A DNA stretch of 64,000 bases from CAVYXA01 sp963846775 (GTDB lineage: Bacteria > Verrucomicrobiota > Verrucomicrobiia > Chthoniobacterales > UBA10450), in NCBI GenBank assembly GCA_963846775.1, contig CAWJXB010000006.1, positions 1,364,001-1,428,000 of the forward strand, given 5' to 3'. Positions 10,145 through 18,957 of the stretch are shown one piece after another (the first letter of the stretch is position 1; every line of letters begins with the position of its first letter). Under the pieces are notes generated by a model. The model was not told the DNA's origin. It did no database searches and worked only from the letters and a program-made list of their open reading frames with translations. A program made the position numbers and the translations under genes.

Positions 10145-10486
10145 GATGCAGCTTAACGTTGCAGTTGCGAACGCCTAACAGACAGTTGCGAATGTTCGGG
10201 GGTTTACGCGCGGGTTGCAAGGCCGGTTTTTGGTGACGAACGCCGCTGAAAATGGGTGTGAAAACAGCCGGAAAATCGTTCCCGCAGAAAGAGCCGGTTT
10301 AGTGGATTGAAAGTTCGGAATTTCAATGGATGTTGAAGCTTGGAATTTGGAGGGTTCGGTCCAGGCCGAGGCCACAAGATGATGTGGCCAGCCCACCTCC
10401 GGGCCCTTCAAATTGTGGAATTTTAAACTTGTAACCCCCAGAGCGTCCGTATATTCACCTCGCAACGGCTGAGGTTTTTCCCGCCC
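10145..10486. other. Divergent intergenic region upstream of smc
   Basis: 342 bases between the divergent DUF2851 and smc genes. It must hold the promoters of both, but I see no confident -35/-10 pair. There is a short near-repeat of GTTGCGAA (10159-10190) and no gene. Confidence 0.5.
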
Positions 10487-13400
10487 ATGCATCTACAATC
10501 GCTCGAACTTTTCGGCTTCAAATCCTTCGCCGATAAAACCACCTTCAATTTCCACGAAGGTGTCACCGCCGTTGTCGGGCCTAACGGATGCGGCAAATCG
10601 AACCTGCTCGACGCTGTCAAATGGGTGCTCGGCGAGCAATCGGCCAAATCGCTCCGGGGCGGTGAAATGGCGGACGTGATTTTCAACGGCACCGACACGC
10701 GCAAACCGCTCGGGTTCGCCGAGGTCTCACTCACCTTCACTGAGTGCGCGTCGGAATTGGAGGTCGATTGGAATGAAGTGCGTGTGAGTCGGCGGGTTTA
10801 TCGCGACGGCAATTCCGAATATTTCCTAAACAAAACGCCCTGCCGGTTGCGCGACATTCAGAATCTTTTCGCGGACACCGGCATTGGGCGCGCGGCTTAT
10901 TCGATGATGGAGCAAGGCAAGATCGACATGATCCTGAGCTCGCGTCCGGAAGATCGGCGAGCGGTGTTCGAGGAAGCAGCCGGCATAACGAAATACAAAA
11001 CGCAAAAGCGCGAGGCGCTGCGAAAACTGGAGGCGACGGAAGCGAATCTGTTGCGCATTGGCGACATCATCAAAGAAGTGAAACGCCAGATCGGTTCGCT
11101 CCAGCGTCAGGCCGGCAAAGCGCGGCGATATCAGACGTTGCTGGCGGATTTACGGACGCTCGATACCCATCATTCGCGTAAGAAGCTCGAATCAATCGAG
11201 ACGAGCCTCGCCCATTGCCGGGCGGAACTGACCCAGGTCACCGAGTCGGAACAGACCACCCGCGGCGAAATTGAGGCGGGCGAAAATAATTTGCAAGATC
11301 AACGCCATGCGCTCGACGAACTCGACGCCAAGATCGCCGGAACACGCGCGGGATTACAGCGAGTCGAGAACGCGATCGAAACGCATCGCAACCGGATTGA
11401 GTTTAATCGGCAGCGCGCAGTGGAACTGAGCGAATTGATCGAACGCGCGCAGAAAGACATTGCCGCGGCAGAGACGAAGCGCGCCGAGCAACACGAGGCG
11501 ATCAAACAGGCAAACACGCTGGTCGAACAAACTCATGAGCGTGTCTCAGCCAGGGAAACGGAACTCGAGGAACTTACCGCGCGGATCTCGCAGACGCGGG
11601 CCGACCGGCTCGAGCAGGAAACAGAGCTGGCCGCGATCGAGGCAACCATCTCGGAGCATGAAGCGCGCGTTTCGGAACTCGAAAACGACCTTTCCGGCAT
11701 TGTTATCCGCCGCGATGCGACGCGGGAAAGTCAGCATGATCTCGAAGTGGCCATTTCGGAAGCAAACGCGACCCGGAGCAAAATTGAGCAAGAAATCGCG
11801 GGCGCGCGTACCGGCTCGGCACAATCGCAAAAAGATGTCGATCTTCTCAAAGCGGAAGCGCAAACGCGGCAAGCGGCCTTACAAGAGCAGCAACAGCAAT
11901 TGGCCGAGATTGAGAAGAAGCTCAATCAGATCGAGCGCGCGTTAACCGAAAAACAATCGCGACTGGAGATTTTGCGCCAACTGAATGAGGAAGGTGAAGG
12001 CCTCGCGCTCGGGTCGCAAGCGGTGCTGAAAGGGCTGGGAAATCCAGGCCGAATCCAGCCGGCGCTGGCGGGCGCTTTCGTTTCGCAACTCGAGGTCGAT
12101 CCTAAATTCATCGGCGCAATTGAAGCGGCGCTCGGCCGGAATCTGCACGCCATTATCTTACGCGAAGCGAACATGGCGCCGGAGATTCTGGCCACGTTAG
12201 CGAACAAAAAGCTGGGCCAGGCCGCCTTGATCGTTCCCGATTTTTACCGTTCTTCGAGCGATCAAATGGGGCCAGCTCCGGAAAACTCGCTTGGGTGGGC
12301 GATCGATAGAGTAAAAACGCCAGAATCGCTCGGTTCGATTACACGTCAGCTCCTGGCCAAAGTTGCACTTTTTGAGAATCTGGAGCGCGCGCTGGCGGCG
12401 CGAAAAATGCGGAACGACATCGCGGTGGCGACGCTGGCCGGGGAATTCATTTCGCGAGAAGGCGTTCTGTTTGGGGGCAGCAGCGAAATCGCGGCTGATT
12501 CCCTGCTCGAACGCACAGCGCGCGTCGCCGTTTTGGAAAAAGAACATTCGGAGCTGGCGCAAGCGCGCACAACCGTGCGAAAGGAGCGCGATGAAACGAA
12601 AGAGCATGTCGAGAAAGCTACCCAGGCTTTTGAGCAGTCGCGTGTGCGATCTGAGCACGCCGGACGCGATCAAGCTGCTTCCGAAAACCAGATCCAATTC
12701 CTCGAACGCGAGCTAGGCGAGATCGAACGCAAGATCGACAGTTTTCGCTCCGAGCACGCCACCCTCACCCAACAAATCGCGGCCGCGGACGAACGCGTAG
12801 CGAAGGTAGAAGCGGAGCTCGCCTCCGGGCGTGACCAGTTAGGTGATCAACAGTCGCAACAGACCGAGGTCGAGGCTACGCTCGATTCGTTATCGATTCG
12901 TGAATCCGAGTTTACGGAGAAGTTGAACGAGGTTCGGCTTGCGCTCGCGACCGAGCGGCAGCGTCACGAGCACGTTCTCGCCCAATGCGAACCGATGGCC
13001 GCCCGCGAGACCGAACTGGCCGAAACAATCGCAACGCGCCGGAAAGAGATCGAGCATTTTCAGAGCCGCCTCGCGGCCCAGGCGAGTGAATCGAAGGATT
13101 CCGAAACAACTATCCAGCGACAGACTGATGAGCGGGAACAGTTGGAAGCAGCCGTTGCGGCGCTGACGCAGGAACGCGTGGCTGCAGGCGCCGCGATCGG
13201 GGAATCAGAATCAAGTCTGCGCCGCGCGCGCAACTCGTTAAGCGAGCTGCACGATTTGCGTTCGCAACAACAAGTCCGCGAATCGCAGTTGCAAATGGAC
13301 ATCAATCAACAGATCGAGCGGATACAACGGCGCTATCAACTCGATTTGCGCAGCTTCGTTCCGGATGAGGCGGCCTTTGAAAAGACATTGCGTGTTCAAT

Positions 13401-14170
13401 TGAAGACGGAAAAAGAGGCGATGGTCGATGGGACAAGGGCTGACGAGGTGATCGCGGAAATGACGCGCCGGCTCGATGAGATGGGCCCGGTGAATCTGGA
13501 CGCGGTGCAGGAGTACGATGAACTGGAGGAGCGCTACAAGTTTCTCGAGAGTCAGAACAATGACCTGACAAATTCGCGCCGTGAACTGCTGGACGTGATC
13601 GCGCGGATCAATTCGACGACGCAAAAGTTATTCGCAGAAACGTTTGCACAGGTGCGCGTGAACTTTCGCGAAATGTTCTCAGAATTATTTGGCGGTGGCC
13701 GGGCTGACCTGGGCTTAATGGATGAGAACGACCCGCTGAATTGCGGGATTGAGATTTCGGCGAAACCGCCGGGGAAACAATTGCAAAGTGTATCGCTGTT
13801 GAGCGGCGGCGAGCGGGCGATGACGGCGGTGGCATTGCTCTTTGCTATTTACATGGTGCGCCCCAGCCCATTCTGCGTTCTTGATGAGATCGATGCGCCA
13901 ATGGATGAGAGCAATATCAACCGGTTTACGCGCATGCTCGACCGGTTCGTCGAGCAAAGTCAGTTCGTCATTATCACCCACAACAAGCGAACGATTGCGA
14001 AAGCGGATGTGCTTTACGGCGTGACGATGGAAGAGCGCGGCGTGAGCAAGCTCGTGGGCATGAAACTGAGCGCGCCACGCGACGTAATGGTCGAGGCCGT
14101 TTCAAACGGCAACGGAAAGGCTCATACTGAGCCTGCAACGCAACGCCATTTAGCCCTGGCGGCGCGGTGA
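10487..14170 (+). CDS. smc: Chromosome segregation SMC protein, 1227 aa
   Basis: Full-length SMC ATPase. The N-terminal head has the Walker A motif GPNGCGKSN at residues 31-39 and the LRGGEMADVIFNGT region. A first coiled coil (about 165-500) leads to the hinge (about 510-640, with SQAVLKGLGNPG, LAGAFVSQLEVDP and LGQAALIVPDF). A second coiled coil follows (about 670-1010), then the C-terminal head with the signature LLSGGERAMTAVALLFAIY and Walker B FCVLDEIDAPMDESN. It forms the condensin dimer that, with ScpA and ScpB, loads near parS sites and extrudes DNA loops. ScpAB are not encoded here. The final 30 residues after KLVGMKLSAPRD are an unstructured tail. It is the largest gene in the window and monocistronic in layout. 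Confidence 0.97.
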   Translation: MHLQSLELFGFKSFADKTTFNFHEGVTAVVGPNGCGKSNLLDAVKWVLGEQSAKSLRGGEMADVIFNGTDTRKPLGFAEVSLTFTECASELEVDWNEVRVSRRVYRDGNSEYFLNKTPCRLRDIQNLFADTGIGRAAYSMMEQGKIDMILSSRPEDRRAVFEEAAGITKYKTQKREALRKLEATEANLLRIGDIIKEVKRQIGSLQRQAGKARRYQTLLADLRTLDTHHSRKKLESIETSLAHCRAELTQVTESEQTTRGEIEAGENNLQDQRHALDELDAKIAGTRAGLQRVENAIETHRNRIEFNRQRAVELSELIERAQKDIAAAETKRAEQHEAIKQANTLVEQTHERVSARETELEELTARISQTRADRLEQETELAAIEATISEHEARVSELENDLSGIVIRRDATRESQHDLEVAISEANATRSKIEQEIAGARTGSAQSQKDVDLLKAEAQTRQAALQEQQQQLAEIEKKLNQIERALTEKQSRLEILRQLNEEGEGLALGSQAVLKGLGNPGRIQPALAGAFVSQLEVDPKFIGAIEAALGRNLHAIILREANMAPEILATLANKKLGQAALIVPDFYRSSSDQMGPAPENSLGWAIDRVKTPESLGSITRQLLAKVALFENLERALAARKMRNDIAVATLAGEFISREGVLFGGSSEIAADSLLERTARVAVLEKEHSELAQARTTVRKERDETKEHVEKATQAFEQSRVRSEHAGRDQAASENQIQFLERELGEIERKIDSFRSEHATLTQQIAAADERVAKVEAELASGRDQLGDQQSQQTEVEATLDSLSIRESEFTEKLNEVRLALATERQRHEHVLAQCEPMAARETELAETIATRRKEIEHFQSRLAAQASESKDSETTIQRQTDEREQLEAAVAALTQERVAAGAAIGESESSLRRARNSLSELHDLRSQQQVRESQLQMDINQQIERIQRRYQLDLRSFVPDEAAFEKTLRVQLKTEKEAMVDGTRADEVIAEMTRRLDEMGPVNLDAVQEYDELEERYKFLESQNNDLTNSRRELLDVIARINSTTQKLFAETFAQVRVNFREMFSELFGGGRADLGLMDENDPLNCGIEISAKPPGKQLQSVSLLSGGERAMTAVALLFAIYMVRPSPFCVLDEIDAPMDESNINRFTRMLDRFVEQSQFVIITHNKRTIAKADVLYGVTMEERGVSKLVGMKLSAPRDVMVEAVSNGNGKAHTEPATQRHLALAAR

Positions 14171-14229
14171 CGGATTCGTCGCGAACAACAGCGTTGCTTG
14201 TCCATTCGTTTTCTGCTTAGCATGCAGCA

Positions 14230-14874
14230 ATGAAGCCCTTACCAGTTTTGCTCGTGATTTGCGTCTGTTCGTTTCCCGCATCGCTGCTATGGGCGCAGGA
14301 GGATGACGCATCGGATCTCACGAAGATGCTGAAGGAAGCGCAGGAGTTACAGCAGCAAGCCAACGAGATCCAGAAACAGAATCCGCCTTCGCCCGACGCG
14401 AAGAAAAAACTCGCCGAAATGGAAGCGGAAGCCAAAGCGGAAGCGGCGCACCAGGAAAAAGAGGAAGAGTTAGAGAAACAAAAACTGCAAGCGGCATTGA
14501 AACAACAACTTGATGCGCCCGGGAAAGTTTCCCTGCCGGATTGGACTCCGGCCACGCCGCAATTCAAAGTTGCTGGGCCGGCAGTGAAGAAAATTGTCGG
14601 GGATGAAGTCCGAGTCGTTCAGACCGGCACAACCTCAATCGCGCCGAAAGAAGTGGCCGATAGTTGGGAAACGACTGCAACCGCCGCTAGCAATCTCAAC
14701 CGGGGCCGCAACAACATTAGTAGCAATGGCACGGTCACGGTGATCATGTTCCTAAGCACCCGCACGGATCCACCGGAAGAAGTAAAGATGGAAGCCAAGC
14801 GCGCCCCCGGCGAAAAACTCACCCAGATCACAATCTCTTCGCCTTTGCCCAAGCCGACGATCGGGGGCGAATAG
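14230..14874 (+). CDS. Exported coiled-coil protein of unknown function, 214 aa
   Basis: A signal peptide (MKPLPVLLVICVCSFPASLLWA, cleavage near 22) is followed by a charged helical stretch of Glu, Lys, Gln and Ala (about residues 25-95) predicted to form a coiled coil. The C-terminal half is probably beta-rich. No family is recognised. It starts 59 bp after smc on the same strand and could be read from the smc promoter, although a functional link is not evident. Confidence 0.65.
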   Translation: MKPLPVLLVICVCSFPASLLWAQEDDASDLTKMLKEAQELQQQANEIQKQNPPSPDAKKKLAEMEAEAKAEAAHQEKEEELEKQKLQAALKQQLDAPGKVSLPDWTPATPQFKVAGPAVKKIVGDEVRVVQTGTTSIAPKEVADSWETTATAASNLNRGRNNISSNGTVTVIMFLSTRTDPPEEVKMEAKRAPGEKLTQITISSPLPKPTIGGE

Positions 14875-14960
14875 TTAGGAGACTGTTGAAATACTGGGAT
14901 GGGTCGCGTTGCTCTGCAGTTCCCGCGTGAAAAATTCAAGCAATGGAGTAAGAGGGACGC

Positions 14961-15260
14961 GTGCTTCGCCAGTTCGCCGCAATTTTCAATCTCGTTTTGC
15001 CATTCTTGGTTCTTCTTCTGCTGGCTGGTTGTGATGATCGTCCTGGCGAATGGTCTATGATCATCTATCCCGATCGAACCGACCGCACCCGGTTTGTTGT
15101 GACACCGCGCTTCAAGACATTTTCGTACTGCCGGGAATCCGCACTCGAGCGGATGAAAGAACTCCAGATTGAGAAAACCGGCGATTATGAGTGCGGCTTT
15201 AGATGTGAGCTAGGTGGCGACCCCCACAGAATGAATGTTTGCGAGGAAACCCGCAAGTAG
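14961..15260 (+). CDS. Small lipoprotein of unknown function, 99 aa
   Basis: The start is GTG at 14961. A hydrophobic leader ends in the lipobox LLAGC (Cys at about residue 24), so the protein is probably lipid-anchored after signal peptidase II cleavage. The short mature part contains four further cysteines (in SYCRES, DYECGFRCEL and MNVCEET) spaced so that two disulfides are possible. No family is recognised. Confidence 0.6.
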   Translation: MLRQFAAIFNLVLPFLVLLLLAGCDDRPGEWSMIIYPDRTDRTRFVVTPRFKTFSYCRESALERMKELQIEKTGDYECGFRCELGGDPHRMNVCEETRK

Positions 15261-15310
15261 CCACGGGAAACCGCAGTGTCCTAGTTTGATTCTGGGAACT
15301 CAAGTAAGTG

Positions 15311-15375
15311 AGGCCCTCACCCTACCCTCTCCCAGTGGGAGAGGCGGACGGCGACAGCCGGGCCGGTGAGGGAAA
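15311..15375. repeat. Dispersed CTCTCCC-GGGAGAG palindromic repeat
   Basis: CCCTCTCCCAGTGGGAGAGG forms a tight hairpin and is flanked by CCCTCACC and its complement GGTGAGGG, so the whole unit is a longer imperfect palindrome. Related hairpins lie at about 39835-39904 and 54865-54945. All three are intergenic at gene ends. Confidence 0.55.
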
Positions 15376-15432
15376 AGTCGTGAATGAGGACAGTTACCCG
15401 GGAAACTGTCAGTTTCCCCTACCGTTTGACTT

Positions 15433-16188
15433 TTACTTTTTGGGTTGCTCCGCAGGTTTGGCGGCGGGTGGCGCGCCAGCGGGAGCCCCGCCGGGCAGCT
15501 CGGCGTCAGCCGGGACAGCGAGAATCTCGTGTTCGTTAAAAGATTCCGGATGATTGGCCAATTCCTTGCGAAGCGCGGCGATCTGCTCAGCCGTGACGGC
15601 ACTGGCATTGTTCCCCCATTCGCTCCGTTCGTAGGTGAGGACATCGGCGATTTTTTGGTCAGTCAAGGTTTTGTCCCATGGCTGCATGACGGCGGTCCCG
15701 AATTGCTGGCCTTTCACCGTGACCGGACCCTGCAAACCTTTTAGGACAATCATCGCCGGACGACGCGAACCGCCTGTCGTAAACTCGGAGCCGGCCAGCG
15801 GCGGATACTGCCCGGCCACACCGAGTCCGCTTGCCTGATGGCAAGTCTGGCAGTTCGCGGCGAAAATCTTCTTGCCGCGCTCGCGCGGAGTAAGCTCAAC
15901 CTGCGCGCCACCACCAGGACCGGCGGCAGCGCCCTTCTTCATCGGCGGCGGGCCGCCTAACGGATCGAGCCCGTTGCCGCTGAAATTTCCCGAATAACGG
16001 CCAAGGTATGCACCGCCCCAGAAAATGGCGAGACCATAAACGGCGATCAACCAGATCGAGAGCGGTTCGGCGCCGACGCGGGGCTCGCGTTTTTCCCGCT
16101 GGACCGCCGCGTGCACTTCCTGGACATCAGCGAACTCGCTGTAGTCCATGCCCTGACGAGGGGGCGTCTCTGGATTGGATTCGTTCAT
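15433..16188 (-). CDS. CcoP-like membrane-anchored cytochrome c, 251 aa
   Basis: A single N-terminal membrane segment (about residues 44-62, IWLIAVYGLAIFWGGAYLG) is preceded by a cytosolic stretch. A mono-haem domain follows with CQTCH near residue 112 and Met-containing candidates for the sixth ligand (AVMQPW near 167). The tail is Pro/Ala-rich. Position and topology match the cytochrome c subunit of cbb3-type oxidases, but true CcoP has two haems and this has one. It is the last gene of a minus-strand operon running from actA. It should accept electrons in the periplasm and pass them onward, or simply carry them, since the subunit I homologue next to it lacks an active site. Confidence 0.82.
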   Translation of the reverse strand: MNESNPETPPRQGMDYSEFADVQEVHAAVQREKREPRVGAEPLSIWLIAVYGLAIFWGGAYLGRYSGNFSGNGLDPLGGPPPMKKGAAAGPGGGAQVELTPRERGKKIFAANCQTCHQASGLGVAGQYPPLAGSEFTTGGSRRPAMIVLKGLQGPVTVKGQQFGTAVMQPWDKTLTDQKIADVLTYERSEWGNNASAVTAEQIAALRKELANHPESFNEHEILAVPADAELPGGAPAGAPPAAKPAEQPKK

Positions 16189-17006
16189 TTTGCGGCAGGC
16201 GGACTAGTTGCGGGTGATGCACCAGGCGCGGCGGGTGATGCACCAGGCGCCGCGGGTGATGCACCAGGCGCCGCGGGTGACGCAGCAGGCGCGCCTGTTT
16301 TCACTTCCGAGAGAGGATGTGATTGATCGAGCGACATCAGATAGGCCACCAAGCATTGCGCGTCGAAGGTGGGGACAATTTCCCAGCCCGCCGGCGGAGC
16401 ATCGTCACCGGTCAGCTCCAACGCATCGGCGGAACGTTCGCTCCCAATCAGTCGTCTCTGATACAAAAATCGATAGGCCGGCATGTTGGAATCGACGTTG
16501 ATGCTGCGAGGAGAGTAGAGATGTCGATGGTGCCACGCTGCGGTGTAGGCTTCCTGGCCTAATTTCGCTGGAGACGGTTTGGGAGTCGGACTGGCAGCGG
16601 ATGTGGGCTCCTCTTCCGCGGGCGCGGCCTTGCCCATATTGGCCAGATCGGGCCCCATCCGCTCCTTACCGAGCAAGACCGGCCTATCAAAAATGTAATC
16701 GCGCGGCGCGCTCCGGCGTCCACCCCAGGGCACTTTTGGCGCGTAATCTCGGTCGCGTTCAAGATCATTTGCGGCATACTCGGGCCGGAGCCATACGCTG
16801 TGACAATAAGCGCACCCATTCGCGGCATAGACATGACCACCGCGCTCGACCATTCCCGATCGCGGCATCGGATAAATGTCGGTGCCTTCCTCGTCGGACT
16901 GGGGAGTGAGAGAGCCGATCTGCATATTTGGAATAAGCGTCAGTCCGGCCCACGAAAAGGCGAACGTGCCGAAAATTCCGAGAAGGAGTGGAGCAAGACC
17001 TTTCAT
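16185..17006 (-). CDS. CcoO-like cytochrome c oxidase subunit II homologue, 273 aa
   Basis: An N-terminal membrane anchor (about residues 5-25) leads to the haem c motif CAYCH (about residue 65) in the CcoO context NGCAYCHSVWLRP, then the DRDYAPKVPWGGRRSAPRDY block and a Met ligand segment SNMPAYRF (about 187). These are all features of cbb3 subunit II. The C-terminus carries four near-identical 7-residue Ala/Pro/Gly repeats encoded by 21-bp tandem repeats at 16212-16295. The start ATG overlaps the stop of the upstream CcoN-like gene (ATGA), and its own stop overlaps the next start, implying translational coupling. Its oxidase role is uncertain because subunit I is degenerate. Confidence 0.85.
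   Translation of the reverse strand: MKGLAPLLLGIFGTFAFSWAGLTLIPNMQIGSLTPQSDEEGTDIYPMPRSGMVERGGHVYAANGCAYCHSVWLRPEYAANDLERDRDYAPKVPWGGRRSAPRDYIFDRPVLLGKERMGPDLANMGKAAPAEEEPTSAASPTPKPSPAKLGQEAYTAAWHHRHLYSPRSINVDSNMPAYRFLYQRRLIGSERSADALELTGDDAPPAGWEIVPTFDAQCLVAYLMSLDQSHPLSEVKTGAPAASPAAPGASPAAPGASPAAPGASPATSPPAAK
16212..16295. repeat. Four 21-bp tandem repeats inside the CcoO-like gene
   Basis: Units begin at 16212, 16233, 16254 and 16275. The first three differ at one or two bases and the fourth is more diverged. Because the unit is 21 bp, gain or loss keeps the frame and only changes the length of the Ala/Pro-rich tail. Confidence 0.85.
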
Positions 17007-18487
17007 AGATGCCCTTCCGAGCCCTCCGTTTCGATGGGATTAAGAAAGGTCGGGACGGTCGATGCTCGGCCCAGACCGAGAAGCATCAGGCCGAAGTGAA
17101 ATGCGAAAATGAAATGCGCGAACGTGAGCAAAATGCCGGACAGGCTGCGACCGCGCAGATAAGGCTCGATCGTTTGAACGCTTTCGATGAAGGGTAGCGA
17201 TGGAGTATCCTGATTGATCCCCTGAGCCAGACCGCCGGCTAACAACATCAAAGTCATAAGCCCAATCCCGTAGGCCGACCCCCAAAAGTGGAGTTTGATC
17301 AGGGAAGCATATCGCCATTCACGGCCAACGAGCCGCGGCACGATATAATACATCGAGCCAAACAAGATCATGGTGACGAAGGCGTAGAGGCCCAAGTGCG
17401 AGTAAGCGATGCTTGCCTGCGAAAAATCCACGTAGCGCGCGACCGAGCGGAGTGAAATCAAGACGCCGACCACGCTGAACACGGTGTACGACATCGCGCC
17501 AAAGACGGTGAACCGCAGCGTCGGACTGTAGCGCATCAATGGGAAATAACCCTGCATCGTCATATGATGATTCAGGCCGACCGTCGCAACCGGAACCAGG
17601 GTCAGGATGGTCGCCGCGATGCTGGCGGTGATCATCCACGCCGGAAACGGGCCATCGACCAGACGTTGCATCCCCGTCCAGCTCGAGAACAACGCAAAGG
17701 TCCAGAAACCGATGGCCGCGAGATGATAGCTGTAAACCGGACGGCCGATCACTTTTGGAATCATATAGTAGGCGATGCCGAGGGCGATCGCGCCGAGCCA
17801 GAGAAAAAGCAGATTGTTGGCATACCAGCAGGTCACGGCTGCTTGCAACACGCCCTGCACCGGCACGACAAAAAGCATGAGCTGGGCAGCGGCGTAAAGC
17901 CACGGAAACCAGAGAAATGCGCCTAACAGATACCATTGTGTAATGTAAATTTGTGCGCCATACCGGAACCGAAACATCAGGACCGCCCATGACATGATGA
18001 GCAGGTAAGCCACAAATAAAACGACGGCCGCGTAGGGCGGAAACTCCAACCACTGATAGCCGGTGCTTTCGCCAAGGAGAATTCCGCCGACCCCAAGCAG
18101 AACACCGAGATTCCAAAAACCGCCGCCTGCGACAAGCAAGAGTGGATGGCGAAGTGTCGTCCGACACAGACGCGCCATGATCCAGATGCCAGTCCCCATA
18201 GCCGCCATCGACGCCCAGCCGTACACCATCACGTTCATGTGCGCCGGGCGCATCCGACCCCAAGTCAAGGGGCCGATGTTCGACAACCAATCCGGCGCGT
18301 GCAGTTTGAATGAAACGAAGGCGGCCATGACCGTGCCGATCAGCAGCCAGATGATGGCCGACGCGTAAAACATCAGCACCGGCACGCGGGTAGAAGCGTC
18401 AATCAAAGCGCGCTCGATTTGTTCGACATCGCTCGCGGCACTGGCCGGAATCGTGGACTCTCTCAATGGAATTCCAGGCGCGCTCAT
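17003..18487 (-). CDS. CcoN-like haem-copper oxidase subunit I without CuB/haem b3 ligands, 494 aa
   Basis: The start is the ATG giving MSAPGIPLRE; the longer frame to 18631 overlaps the upstream gene and begins with an Arg-rich stretch. About twelve membrane helices and the gene order match cbb3 subunit I. Both low-spin haem b ligands are present: His83 in GRMRPAHMN and His364 in IAYSHLGL. Aligning motif by motif with classical CcoN, the CuB ligands are gone: WYGHN reads WYANN (Asn224), and AGPHH reads TGMQR (Gln274, Arg275). The cross-linked Tyr is Ser268, and the haem b3 ligand His of IGHVH is Tyr362. It therefore cannot form the oxygen-reducing centre as known. By inference it is a quinol- or cytochrome-linked electron carrier or membrane scaffold partner of alternative complex III. 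Confidence 0.88.
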   Translation of the reverse strand: MSAPGIPLRESTIPASAASDVEQIERALIDASTRVPVLMFYASAIIWLLIGTVMAAFVSFKLHAPDWLSNIGPLTWGRMRPAHMNVMVYGWASMAAMGTGIWIMARLCRTTLRHPLLLVAGGGFWNLGVLLGVGGILLGESTGYQWLEFPPYAAVVLFVAYLLIMSWAVLMFRFRYGAQIYITQWYLLGAFLWFPWLYAAAQLMLFVVPVQGVLQAAVTCWYANNLLFLWLGAIALGIAYYMIPKVIGRPVYSYHLAAIGFWTFALFSSWTGMQRLVDGPFPAWMITASIAATILTLVPVATVGLNHHMTMQGYFPLMRYSPTLRFTVFGAMSYTVFSVVGVLISLRSVARYVDFSQASIAYSHLGLYAFVTMILFGSMYYIVPRLVGREWRYASLIKLHFWGSAYGIGLMTLMLLAGGLAQGINQDTPSLPFIESVQTIEPYLRGRSLSGILLTFAHFIFAFHFGLMLLGLGRASTVPTFLNPIETEGSEGHL

Positions 18488-18512
18488 AAGATCGACATGT
18501 TTAACGGAATGC

Positions 18513-18956
18513 TCATGGAGTTTTCGTTGGGGCGGGTGAACGGGGCGCCGTAGCTGGCGAAGGCGAAGCGGCGCCAGGTGAAGGGGATGCCGCGGCCGGC
18601 GGCGGCGACGGTGCCGGACCGGGCGTGGCAATTGCGTAGGCCGGCGCCGGCTTCTTTTGCGCCAGCTCGGTCACAGTTAGTTCCATGGCGCGTTCGATCG
18701 GGATGTGTGCGACGCCTTTGTCTTTGTTGATCCAACCGTAGGTCGTCAATGCCTTGGCATCTTCTTCGTGCAACGTTTTCAGTTTTTCCGCCCGAGCTGT
18801 GGCCCGCTTGGTTTCATAATCGTCCCGGCGCGGCGACGGACCGATGATGGCAAGCACGATCACACCGAAAAGCACGAACAACAGCACCACGCCGAGCCAG
18901 GCCGAGAACGGCGCGCGGGTGTGTGCAATTTCGCGAAGTGTTTCCGGGGTTGTCAT
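18513..18956 (-). CDS. Single-pass membrane protein with Pro/Ala/Ser tail, 147 aa
   Basis: One membrane helix (about residues 20-40, LGVVLLFVLFGVIVLAIIG) is followed by a charged helix and a short conserved-looking segment (TYGWINKDKGVAHIPIERAM, about 72-91). The last 45 residues are low-complexity Pro/Ala/Ser. The WINKDKGVAHIPIERAM phrase resembles a segment seen in small proteins next to alternative complex III and cytochrome oxidase genes, but I cannot name the family. It starts 1 bp after the actF stop and ends 25 bp before the CcoN-like start, so it belongs to the operon and is likely an accessory subunit. Confidence 0.7.
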   Translation of the reverse strand: MTTPETLREIAHTRAPFSAWLGVVLLFVLFGVIVLAIIGPSPRRDDYETKRATARAEKLKTLHEEDAKALTTYGWINKDKGVAHIPIERAMELTVTELAQKKPAPAYAIATPGPAPSPPPAAASPSPGAASPSPATAPRSPAPTKTP

Positions 18957-18957
18957 A

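Noticed and set aside
17319..18290. 323-codon minus-strand frame inside the CcoN-like gene
   Set aside because: Same strand, wrong frame; composition is Arg/His/Ser-rich and no motif is visible. The CcoN frame has full family features.
17003..18487. Reading the CcoN-like gene as a normal cbb3 oxidase or NO reductase subunit
   Set aside because: Both need three copper or iron ligand histidines and the b3 ligand. All are replaced at the aligned positions.
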